Source of the DNA: an uncultured Clostridia bacterium
GTDB taxonomy: Bacteria; Bacillota; Clostridia; Oscillospirales; Ruminococcaceae
NCBI GenBank assembly: GCA_945867255.1
Contig: CAMBHV010000040.1
Coordinates: 1 to 8,721, forward strand
DNA: 8,721 bases
Reading direction: 5' to 3'
Positions 1 through 6,393 of the stretch are shown here, one piece after another. A program made the translations under genes and the position numbers. The notes under the pieces were generated by a model. It was not told the origin of the DNA, did no database searches, and saw only the letters and a list, made by a program, of their open reading frames with translations. Positions within the stretch are counted from its first letter, which is position 1. Each line of letters begins with the position of its first letter.

Positions 1-51
1 ATGCGGCTGTTAACCGCAGGGTCGTCTGTTCGAGCCAGACAGGGGGAGCCA
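1..51 (+). tRNA. tRNA-Asn (GUU), 3' part only
   Basis: This is the 3' portion of a tRNA cut by the window start. The anticodon stem pairs bases 2-6 (TGCGG) with 14-18 (CCGCA). The 7-base loop 7-13 is CTGTTAA, which puts anticodon GTT at 9-11 and reads Asn codons. The T arm pairs GTCTG (24-28) with CAGAC (36-40) around a TTCGAGC loop. The 3' acceptor strand AGGGGGA (41-47), discriminator G48 and an encoded CCA (49-51) complete it. The acceptor 5' strand and D arm lie outside the window. Confidence 0.95.
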
Positions 52-54
52 AAA

Positions 55-83
55 AGAGCACCGGAGAACCGGTGCTCTTTTTT
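55..83. terminator. Bidirectional intrinsic terminator between tRNA-Asn and the TetR gene
   Basis: A perfect 10-bp stem pairs AGAGCACCGG (55-64) with CCGGTGCTCT (69-78) around an AGAA loop. It is followed by a T run (78-83) on the + strand, four bases after the tRNA CCA end. Read on the - strand it is followed by five T (55-51). It therefore also sits about 30 bases beyond the stop codon of the converging TetR gene and can end both transcripts. Confidence 0.9.
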
Positions 84-112
84 CTTTGGGTTTGGAGAAA
101 CAAGACTGGAGA

Positions 113-715
113 TTAAATTTCATTGCTGGTTCCATTCAGCGCACGCCGTAAAAGCGTTTGCGCACAGGCGCGAAGCATTGCCTCATCATGCTGAGGATGG
201 TCTTGGCGATATGCGGCAAACCCTGTCAGGATACCTTTCATCGCAAGAAGAGCTTCGCAGGAGGAGCATGGCCCCAAGGCGCCCTCTTGCTGCCCCTTTT
301 GCACTGCGCGAATGAGAAGTTCTTCCAATTTGGCCTGCTGAGAGCGGGCCGGGCAAGGGCCCAGCTCGTGGGCCCCCCGCCCGGTGCGCACATAGAGCTC
401 TATCGCTTCCAATGCAGCTTTCTGCAGCACCAGCATATCGCTGGCTGCGGAAAACAGTGTGTCCATAATACGGGGAAAAGTCTCATCTGCATCTACTTGC
501 AGGGAAAGTGCGGAAAGGCGTGCATCCATGCGGTGGAGAAAAGCCAGCGCAAGCAGTTCCTCCCGGCTGGAGAAATATTCATAGACAGTACCTTTTCCCA
601 CCTTGGCTGTTTGTGCCAGTTGGCTTACGGTGATTTCGCAAAGAGGGCTGCCCTGCTCCCACAAAGAGATGGCCGCATCCAGAAGGGCCGCAGCTTTTGG
701 TGAATATTCCATCAT
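113..715 (-). CDS. TetR/AcrR-family transcriptional repressor of the RND operon
   Basis: This 200-residue protein has the length of a TetR-family regulator, a DNA-binding dimer released from its operator by a small ligand. The N-terminal helix-turn-helix is clear: ITVSQLAQTAKVGKGTVYEYFSS at about residues 28-50, with the family signature GTVYEYFSSREELL at 42-54. The remainder is helical and variable, as expected for a ligand-binding and dimerisation domain, and the ligand cannot be read from it. The start ATG (715-713) overlaps the permease stop as ATGA, so translation is probably coupled. A second in-frame ATG follows at once (712-710). An AAGGG motif five bases upstream of 715 can serve as SD. 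Its target is inferred to be the palindrome at 4634-4663 before the permease, making the operon autoregulated. The family call is near certain; the target is inferred from layout. Confidence 0.93.
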   Translation of the reverse strand: MMEYSPKAAALLDAAISLWEQGSPLCEITVSQLAQTAKVGKGTVYEYFSSREELLALAFLHRMDARLSALSLQVDADETFPRIMDTLFSAASDMLVLQKAALEAIELYVRTGRGAHELGPCPARSQQAKLEELLIRAVQKGQQEGALGPCSSCEALLAMKGILTGFAAYRQDHPQHDEAMLRACAQTLLRRALNGTSNEI

Positions 716-3700
716 GTCAGCCCTTCTTTCTGTACGGCGCCATTGGGAAGAGGGGACAAATCTTTAACGTTTTCATCAGTGCCATGATGTTTCATAGGCT
801 TGTGGCAAAGGATATCATACAGAACCGGTACGACCACCAATGTCAACAGAGTTGCATATGTAAGACCACCGATCGTAACAATAGCCATGGGTTGTGTCAT
901 TTCGGCGCCTTGCCCAATGGCCAGAGCCATGGTGGACATAGCAAGGATAGTGGTAAGAGCTGTCATAAGGACCGGTCGGATGCGTGTGCGGCCTGTTTGC
1001 ACAATGGCATCCCGGCGTGATTTGCCTTCCAGCCGCAACTGGTTGATGGTATCTACAAATACGATGCCATTGTTTACCACGACACCGGCAAGCACTAAGA
1101 AGCCCAACATGGCAATAATGGAAAGTTCTTTTCCTGTAATCAGCAACGCAAGAAGCCCTCCGGTGAAGGCAAGCGGAATGGTAAACATAACAATAAAGGG
1201 AGAAAGCAGGCTCTGGAACTGCGCAACCATAATAAGATAGATAAAGATGATGGCCAGGATAAGCATTTTTATCAAATCTGCCATGGCACTGTTGATACTT
1301 TCGTTTTCTCCTTCCAGTGTAACGGTGCATCCTTCAGGCGGTGTATAGGCATCCAGTTTGGCCTGTACATCGCGGCCAACAAGGCCAATGTTATGGGTAC
1401 TATCAACGCTTGCTGTGACAGACATGGTGCGCTGACCGTTTTCACGGCGAATGCTGGGTACGCTGTCCGCCTCGGAAAGCGTGGCGACATCTCCAAGCCT
1501 TACCGTTTGGGTTTCTCCTTGCATATCGGTAGCGTCAAAGGTATAGTTCATCAGGTTATCGCGCGTTACTTTGCCCGCTTCACCACGTACGACTACCACA
1601 GGAATGCTGTCGGCGCCTACTGTGAGGGTGGTGGAAGTAGTCTCGTTCGACACAGCCTGTGCCAGTTCCGAATAAATTTGAGCGGTGGTAAGATTATACT
1701 GCATGGCGGCGGTTTTATCGATAGTAATACGAACCTCCGGGGTGCCGGTGGTAGCCGCCTGCGAAATTTCCGTGACACCTTCTGTCTCCTGCAGAATAGC
1801 GCGAAGTGCCTGTGCGGTTTCATTCATGGCATCCAAATCCTGCCCGTGAATCACAAGCTCCAGCCCGGAGCCGCCGAGCATGGACATGTCCATGGTGGAT
1901 TCTTCTACACTTAGGTCCGCCCCTAAAGATTGGGCAGCCTCCAGCGCAGCCTGTTTCACCTGGGTGTTCTGTACGTTTGTGCCTTCCTGCAAAAGAATGT
2001 AAAAACTGACAGTGTGCGCACTGGAGGAACCGGAAGAGGAACCCATGCCGGAAACCCCTCCATCCATAGCACCCACCGTTTCCACACCGTCAATGGCGCA
2101 CAGTGCCTCCATCACGTCATCCGCCATGGCATAGGTCTCCGCTGCATTTGCCTCTTTCGGCATTGTCAGGGTAGCAGACATCTGTGGGCTGTTCATGCTG
2201 GGGATAAAGGCTATGCCCATCCAAGGAACCATAGCGCATGCAAACACCAAAAGTGCCAATGCACCGCCCAACACGGATGCCCGGTGCTGCAGGCTCCAGC
2301 GAAGTACGCGCTCATATGCATTTACAAAGCGGCCAAACCAGGGCGTTTCCTTCTGCTGTGTGCCACGCAGGACACTAGCACCCATAGCGGGCACCAGCGT
2401 TAAAGCCACGGCCAATGACGCAAGCAGCGAATAGGCAATGGTAAGGCCCATATCGGTAAACAGTTCCCGGGATATTCCCTGAGTGAATACAATGGGAAGG
2501 AATACACAGATGGTAGTGAGAGTAGAGGCAAAAATAGCGCCTGCTACCTGCTCGGCCCCCAAAACAGCGGCTTTAGCAGCGGACACTCCTTCGCTGCGCA
2601 GGCGATAGATATTTTCAATTACAACGATACTGTTGTCTACCAGCATGCCTACGCCAAGCGCCAGCCCGGAAAGAGAGATCAGATTCAGCGTAACACCGGA
2701 AAAATACATCAGGGTGATGGCGCACAAAAGGCTGAATGGAATGCTGCAGGCCACGATCAGTGTGGGCCGCACATCGCGCAAAAAGAAAACCAGCACCAGT
2801 ACAGCCAGCAAGCCACCCCACAACAGGTTGGAAAGCACACTGTCTACTACCATGGCGATGTAGTCACCCTGGTCCATCAGAGGCATGATATGAAGGCCTT
2901 CATACTGGGCTTCCAGCGCAGAGATTTCCTTGTTTAATGATTTGGCTACTGTGGAGGTGGAAGCGGTGCTCTGCTTCTGGAACATCAGAACAACAGCATC
3001 ATTGCCGTTTACTTTTGCATAGCTTTCCCCCGCATTGTCCGTCAGTGCAACTGTAGCTACATCACGCACTCGAATATCGCCTACACCATCTACATCCAGA
3101 TGCATCAGCACAAGGTCTTCCACGTCCTGTACGCTGCTCAGTGCGTCGCCGATTTTTACAAGCTGGCCATCACCGCCGTCGTCCACATATCCGGCAGGCA
3201 TTTCGAAGTTTTGAGCGGCAAGAAGGCCGGAAAGAACCTCCGGTGTCAACATGCCGGAAAGATCGGCCCTCTCGTATGCTTCATCGCGTGCCTGCTCAAA
3301 CTGTTCCTGGGCGCTGTCCAGCTGCTGGCTGGCGCTATCCAACTGTGCCTGTGTGTTCTCAAGGGCAAGTTCACCCTTTGTCATTTCGCCCACAGCAGAC
3401 ATTTTTCCACTTTCCAACTGAGCATAGGCATCCTGTGCTTTTTTTAGCGCAGCTTCCAGTTCGGGTTTCATGCCGCTGATTACCGCAAGACGTGTAGAAA
3501 TGTTGTTCAGTTCGGCATCGATCTCCTCCAGCCGACCATTTTCTACTTTTTGTGCAGCATCATACAATGTCTGCAGGCTTTCCTGCGTCAGATCGGCAAA
3601 TTGTTCGCCACCCGGCATGGTGCTGACAGCCTGCTGAAAAGCCGAAAATTCCTCTGCGCTCATGGCAAGAAGAAGCTCGACAGAACTGCCCATTGGCTGT

Positions 3701-4593
3701 AAAGCGGTATTCAGTGTGTCATAAGCTGCTTTAGCTTGCTCCAGGCCGGCCTTTTCTGCCTGGAACGCTTTCTGGTTTGCAGTAAGGGTGGTTTCTTCAC
3801 TTAGCAACGCGGCCAGCTGTGCATTGGCGGTATCTACCTGTGCGCTGGCAGCTGCAAGCTGTGAAAGGCCGCTTTCCTTTTGGGCTTCCAGTGCGGCTTT
3901 ACCTTCTTCCAGCTTTTGCTGCCCTTCCGCAATGCTGGCGCGCCCGCTGGTGATTTCTCGCTGGGCATCGGCAAGGGATTCATCCACGCCGGCAAGGATA
4001 CGGTTATTCAGTTCGTCAATTTTTTCTTTGTCCATTGTGACGGTGACCTGTTGTTCTACAAGTCCCGTCTCACTGACGCTGGCCACCCCATCCAACCGTT
4101 CAAATGAGGGGGTGACAGTTTCAGACACAAAGCGGGATACCTCTTGCACGTTTTTATCGTCCATGTCCACACTGGCTACCATCACGGGCAGCATATCCGG
4201 GCTGATGGTAAGAAACATGGGAGAGCCGACGGCGTCATCCAATTGACCGGAAACCAGGTCTACATTGCCGGAAAGTTCGATCATGGCAGAATCCATGTTG
4301 GTACCCTGTTCAAATTCCAAAATAATCATACTGGAATTTTCACTGGAAACACTGGAGATGTTTTTTACACCCCCGGTGGTGCCCAGAACACTTTCCAGCG
4401 GGCGGGTCACCGAGGCTTCCACTTTTTCAGGGCTTGCGCCGGGATATGAGGTGACAACAACGATATATGGCAATTCCAGGTTTGGCAGAAGGTCTGTGGT
4501 CATCCCCATAAAAGAGACAATCCCCAGAACCAGTACCAGTACAACAGCCACCAGAACCGTATAAGGCTTTCGAACACTGTAACGCGAAAGCAT
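712..4593 (-). CDS. RND-family efflux permease with a long coiled-coil insertion
   Basis: This 1293-residue inner-membrane exporter belongs to the AcrB/HAE1-like RND superfamily, related in type to Bacillus SwrC. Relatives are proton-driven pumps for drugs, lipids or surfactants. Visible parts: TM1 (about 12-30); the porter start with LLPNLELPYIVVVTSYPGAS (35-54); TM2-7 (about 587-793), including LGVGMLVDNSIVVIEN (645-660); a second porter half (about 795-1100); and TM8-12 (about 1107-1258). D653 matches AcrB D407. The TM10 lysine of AcrB is replaced in VVVNNGIVFVD (1171-1181). Relatives are usually 1000-1050 residues. The excess is a helical, Ala/Glu/Gln-rich segment at about 193-447 that reads as an antiparallel coiled-coil hairpin. 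The second porter half has no such insert. The start at 4593 is chosen because AGGGGG lies six bases upstream. The 34 codons upstream would run through the operator and start before the predicted transcript. No adaptor or outer-membrane gene is nearby. Confidence 0.95.
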   Translation of the reverse strand: MLSRYSVRKPYTVLVAVVLVLVLGIVSFMGMTTDLLPNLELPYIVVVTSYPGASPEKVEASVTRPLESVLGTTGGVKNISSVSSENSSMIILEFEQGTNMDSAMIELSGNVDLVSGQLDDAVGSPMFLTISPDMLPVMVASVDMDDKNVQEVSRFVSETVTPSFERLDGVASVSETGLVEQQVTVTMDKEKIDELNNRILAGVDESLADAQREITSGRASIAEGQQKLEEGKAALEAQKESGLSQLAAASAQVDTANAQLAALLSEETTLTANQKAFQAEKAGLEQAKAAYDTLNTALQPMGSSVELLLAMSAEEFSAFQQAVSTMPGGEQFADLTQESLQTLYDAAQKVENGRLEEIDAELNNISTRLAVISGMKPELEAALKKAQDAYAQLESGKMSAVGEMTKGELALENTQAQLDSASQQLDSAQEQFEQARDEAYERADLSGMLTPEVLSGLLAAQNFEMPAGYVDDGGDGQLVKIGDALSSVQDVEDLVLMHLDVDGVGDIRVRDVATVALTDNAGESYAKVNGNDAVVLMFQKQSTASTSTVAKSLNKEISALEAQYEGLHIMPLMDQGDYIAMVVDSVLSNLLWGGLLAVLVLVFFLRDVRPTLIVACSIPFSLLCAITLMYFSGVTLNLISLSGLALGVGMLVDNSIVVIENIYRLRSEGVSAAKAAVLGAEQVAGAIFASTLTTICVFLPIVFTQGISRELFTDMGLTIAYSLLASLAVALTLVPAMGASVLRGTQQKETPWFGRFVNAYERVLRWSLQHRASVLGGALALLVFACAMVPWMGIAFIPSMNSPQMSATLTMPKEANAAETYAMADDVMEALCAIDGVETVGAMDGGVSGMGSSSGSSSAHTVSFYILLQEGTNVQNTQVKQAALEAAQSLGADLSVEESTMDMSMLGGSGLELVIHGQDLDAMNETAQALRAILQETEGVTEISQAATTGTPEVRITIDKTAAMQYNLTTAQIYSELAQAVSNETTSTTLTVGADSIPVVVVRGEAGKVTRDNLMNYTFDATDMQGETQTVRLGDVATLSEADSVPSIRRENGQRTMSVTASVDSTHNIGLVGRDVQAKLDAYTPPEGCTVTLEGENESINSAMADLIKMLILAIIFIYLIMVAQFQSLLSPFIVMFTIPLAFTGGLLALLITGKELSIIAMLGFLVLAGVVVNNGIVFVDTINQLRLEGKSRRDAIVQTGRTRIRPVLMTALTTILAMSTMALAIGQGAEMTQPMAIVTIGGLTYATLLTLVVVPVLYDILCHKPMKHHGTDENVKDLSPLPNGAVQKEGLT

Positions 4594-4599
4594 AAAAAA

Positions 4600-4605
4600 C
4601 CCCCT
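4600..4605 (-). promoter_or_regulatory. Shine-Dalgarno site of the RND permease
   Basis: AGGGGG on the - strand is separated from ATG (4593-4591) by six T. It decides the start. The other upstream ATG, at 4614, has no purine-rich site before it. Confidence 0.85.
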
Positions 4606-4633
4606 GTTTCGCATATTCGTACAAGAAAACTCA

Positions 4634-4663
4634 AAAACCCGACCGACCGGTCGGTCGGGTTTT
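4634..4663. promoter_or_regulatory. Perfect 30-bp palindromic operator, likely bound by the co-transcribed TetR
   Basis: The sequence is symmetric about 4648/4649 over 15 bases on each side. Its core is GACCGACC/GGTCGGTC, so each half holds a tandem GACC. It abuts the -10 box and should cover the transcription start, a classic repression position. TetR proteins bind palindromes of this kind, and the only regulator in the operon is a TetR. The binding itself is inferred. Confidence 0.88.
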
Positions 4664-4669
4664 ATTATA
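4664..4669 (-). promoter_or_regulatory. -10 box of the RND-TetR operon promoter
   Basis: A perfect TATAAT reads on the - strand, directly next to the operator. The start point would fall near 4657, inside the palindrome, giving a leader of about 64 bases. No good -35 box is seen at 17 bases (GGTTTT). TTGTGG lies 20 bases upstream, so the promoter may be weak or need help. Confidence 0.75.
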
Positions 4670-5131
4670 CCGCAATCCAAATACAAAAACCACAAAAATA
4701 AGAAGGCTTGATTGTGAAATTTTACCGCAAGGCGTCATGCGGCCTGACGATATTCCGTGAATTTGAAAAAACAGAGTACTCTGAAAGTACGCGGTAAAGG
4801 TATCATTCTAAAGGCTTTGCCCCGTGCTTCTGCACAGCGGTTTTCATAATTGCAATGAGGGATCAGCGCTTGAAGGGAAAGATGAGGTGCGCTGAAAACA
4901 TTTGCAACCGTTATGCCTCTTGCTTTGGAGGGACCTGCAAAGCAAGAGGCAATTAGACAGAATGGGTATGATACTGCGTAAATTTCCAACAAATGGATTT
5001 GCGCATCAAGGAGTATTGTGCACGGGAGATATTGTTGCACTCTGTGTGGTTTGCAGAAGAAGCATGGCGGTTTTCTTTTTTTGATTCAAAGATGCCAATC
5101 ATGTTATGACATGGTTCGTGTAAAAGATTTT
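4670..5131. other. Gene-poor stretch with several inverted repeats
   Basis: I see no credible protein gene here: the open frames of 60-101 codons lack SD sites and resemble no family. The stretch holds three notable inverted repeats. TTTACCGC (4721-4728) matches GCGGTAAA (4791-4798). TCAGCGC (4863-4869) pairs with GCGCTGA (4889-4895). A 13-bp hairpin lies at 4915-4950. They may belong to a non-coding RNA, a remnant element or an old leader; none matches an RNA family I recognise. Confidence 0.5.
4915..4950. repeat. 13-bp perfect inverted repeat (hairpin)
   Basis: GCCTCTTGCTTTG (4915-4927) pairs perfectly with CAAAGCAAGAGGC (4938-4950) around a 10-base loop, GAGGGACCTG. No T run follows on either strand, so it is not a standard intrinsic terminator. 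On the + strand the loop exposes a GGAGGG-like sequence, but only a doubtful 40-codon frame (ATG at 4962) follows. The function is unknown. Confidence 0.7.
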
Positions 5132-5133
5132 AT

Positions 5134-5179
5134 AAAAAACCTTCCTTCTGGGCAGAGTTGGAACACCCAAAAGGAAGGT
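5134..5179 (-). terminator. Intrinsic terminator of the PH-domain gene
   Basis: On the - strand ACCTTCCTT pairs with AAGGAAGGT (5171-5179 with 5139-5147). The stem extends after one mismatch by TGGG/CCCA-type pairs to a 13-base loop. The hairpin is followed by six T (5139-5134). It lies about 80 bases beyond the stop codon at 5262. Confidence 0.8.
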
Positions 5180-5261
5180 AAATATATCCGGATATCAAAT
5201 TGCACTCAGTCAATGAGATCTATCGGAAAGCGCCTTTCTTCATTGGAGCGAAGGATGCGTT

Positions 5262-5639
5262 TTATTCTAGTACACAACTGCTGATAACGCGGCAGATTTC
5301 TGCCATATTTGTATTTCCTATAAATTCAAATTTTACTTTACCAAGGCCTGAAAACCACATTTCAAGTTCGCTGTCCATGTCCAGCATACCAGCAGTTTCC
5401 ACAGAAAATGCCTGAATTTTACTGTATGGCAGGCTTGTAAAATCTTTTTTCTTCCCGGTGATCCCTTGTACATTGATGACAAAAATGCGTGCAGTGGTAA
5501 ATACGATACCATCACGCATGCCTTGAAAAGTTTGAATGATTTGTTCCCCTTGTACAAACATTGGTTGCAAATGTGTGGAAAAGGCACTGTTATCCACTGG
5601 CTTCAATTTTGCAAAGGTTGCGTTTTGAAAGTCGATCAT
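5262..5639 (-). CDS. Small PH-domain protein (bacterial PH domain, DUF1696/bPH_1 type)
   Basis: The 125-residue protein is nearly a single domain. It matches my recollection of the bacterial pleckstrin-homology-like family (Pfam PF08000). Recognisable parts are the central GMRDGIVFTTARIFVINVQG (40-59), GKKKDFTSLPYSKIQAFSVE (62-81) and ELEMWFSG (91-98). A short closing helix (about 109-125) follows, the usual order of beta strands capped by a helix. No signal peptide or membrane segment is seen, so it is probably cytoplasmic. The role of this family is largely unknown. The start at 5639 is chosen because GGAGG lies 10 bases upstream (5654-5650) and the domain begins shortly after. The open frame extends 71 codons further, but that part looks non-coding and covers the promoter. 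It is a single-gene unit with its own promoter and terminator. Confidence 0.88.
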   Translation of the reverse strand: MIDFQNATFAKLKPVDNSAFSTHLQPMFVQGEQIIQTFQGMRDGIVFTTARIFVINVQGITGKKKDFTSLPYSKIQAFSVETAGMLDMDSELEMWFSGLGKVKFEFIGNTNMAEICRVISSCVLE

Positions 5640-5702
5640 AATAATTTTTCCTCCATGCTTCAGTTGTTTTGCTTTGTTTTTGTGAAACGGTTTTGACGAA
5701 AT

Positions 5703-5731
5703 ATCATATATCCAGAAATACTTGTGCGCAA
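5703..5731 (-). promoter_or_regulatory. Promoter of the PH-domain gene
   Basis: On the - strand a -10 box TATGAT (5708-5703, five of six consensus bases) lies 17 bases after a -35-like TTGCGC (5731-5726, three of six). The leader to the start codon would be about 55-60 bases. The weak -35 box overlaps a palindrome, which fits a regulated promoter. Confidence 0.6.
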
Positions 5732-5748
5732 AAAATTTGATTTTGCGC
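5726..5748. promoter_or_regulatory. 23-bp palindrome over the -35 box of the PH-domain gene
   Basis: GCGCAAAA (5726-5733) and TTTTGCGC (5741-5748) are perfect 8-bp arms separated by seven A/T-rich bases. Because the left arm is the -35 box on the - strand, a dimeric regulator bound here would block or modulate the promoter. No candidate regulator is adjacent. Confidence 0.5.
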
Positions 5749-5759
5749 TGGTTTTTGGG

Positions 5760-6340
5760 GGAAAAGATTGAAAGGTTACAAATAGGATGTCGGCATGTCT
5801 TTAGTGGGATCAGGTGCTTTTCATATATAGAGAGCGAGCGTGACGGAGGCACCTATTACCAGCAAATTCTTTTCTATACGGACTATATGGGTTGCATCCC
5901 CGATTCAACGTCTTTTTCTATTTTTATCCAAGAAAACAGAACATGCCTTGGAGCCACTTCTGCCGTAATTACATCATATCACAGCGTTAAGAAAAACTCA
6001 GCAATCAAAATGCACAAATAAAGGGCAGATTCAATATCCACATTGTTTTGCACAGATAATATCTGCGTTATTTTTACAAGGCAAAACAGCGGCGGAGACA
6101 CATTTATGCGATGATGGGATGGAATGGCAGGGCAGGGTTCCCGGGTATAGGTTCCATCACAGCGGCAGCTGTGGGTTTGGTATCCGGTTTTGGCGCTGCG
6201 GGTATCGATTGAGACGCAAAACGGTTGCGTACATAATTTCCCCCATCGCCGTTTGGTGACGGAGCGTTTTCTTTTTTTATTCTGCATTTCCTCTGCCTTT
6301 TACAACACATGCATACATATGGTTACCCATCATCAAAACA
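5760..6340. other. Gene-poor stretch upstream of the PH-domain gene
   Basis: No protein gene can be supported. The open frames of 99 and 102 codons (5722-6021 on +, 6287-5979 on -) lack SD sites and read as non-coding. A short palindrome CAGATA-A-TATCTG lies at 6053-6065. The GC-richer part at 6090-6270 holds a possible small frame, listed separately. I see no RNA gene and no repeats of mobile-element type. Confidence 0.5.
6111..6212 (+). CDS. Doubtful 33-residue Gly/Ala-rich small ORF
   Basis: Two adjacent ATG codons open a 33-residue frame ending in TGA at 6210-6212. It is rich in Gly, Ala and Val, including SITAAAVGLVSGFGAAGID (15-33), and resembles one small hydrophobic segment. The frame stays open upstream to 6060. 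A GGCGGAG motif at 6091-6097 is 13 bases from the first ATG, longer than ideal. It may be a small membrane peptide, a gene remnant or chance. A competing - strand frame (6310-6104) covers the same bases. I do not recognise either. Confidence 0.15.
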   Translation: MMGWNGRAGFPGIGSITAAAVGLVSGFGAAGID

Positions 6341-6388
6341 AAGAAAAACCGCACTGTTAAGCCGGTTTCGGCTTAACAATGCGGTTTT
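6341..6388 (-). terminator. Intrinsic terminator of the tRNA-Ile gene
   Basis: A long stem pairs 6345-6364 with 6369-6388, with one mismatch (6354/6379) and a GTTT loop. On the - strand it is followed by five T (6348-6344, partly in the stem) and further T-rich sequence. It begins six bases after the tRNA CCA end, so the tRNA is transcribed alone. Confidence 0.9.
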
Positions 6389-6393
6389 GTGGC

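Noticed and set aside
1..315. Open frame of 104 codons on the + strand at the window start
   Set aside because: It runs through the tRNA-Asn and its terminator and lies antisense to the TetR gene.
969..979. ACCGGTCGG-like match to the TetR operator core inside the permease gene
   Set aside because: It matches only part of one half-site plus the centre, lacks the symmetric flanks and lies in coding sequence, so chance is likely.
4594..4695. N-terminal extension of the RND permease by 34 codons
   Set aside because: It would translate the -10 box and operator, starts upstream of the predicted transcript, and has no SD site. The start at 4593 has a strong one.
4771..4782. CAGAGTACTCTG followed by six T on the - strand as a terminator
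   Set aside because: As a hairpin it allows only about four pairs with a tight loop, and no gene ends upstream of it on that strand.
4735..5040. - strand frame of 101 codons
   Set aside because: There is no SD site, it is rich in Cys, Arg and Pro, it crosses the 13-bp hairpin, and it resembles no family I know.
5640..5852. 71-codon N-terminal extension of the PH-domain protein
   Set aside because: It covers the promoter and palindrome and looks non-coding. The domain and an SD site support the start at 5639.
5722..6021. + strand frame of 99 codons upstream of the PH-domain gene
   Set aside because: It lacks an SD site and protein-like composition, and it overlaps the PH gene promoter on the other strand.
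6104..6310. - strand Pro/Ala-rich frame of 68 codons
   Set aside because: The codons look tolerable, but there is no SD site, promoter or recognisable domain, and a + strand frame competes for the same bases.
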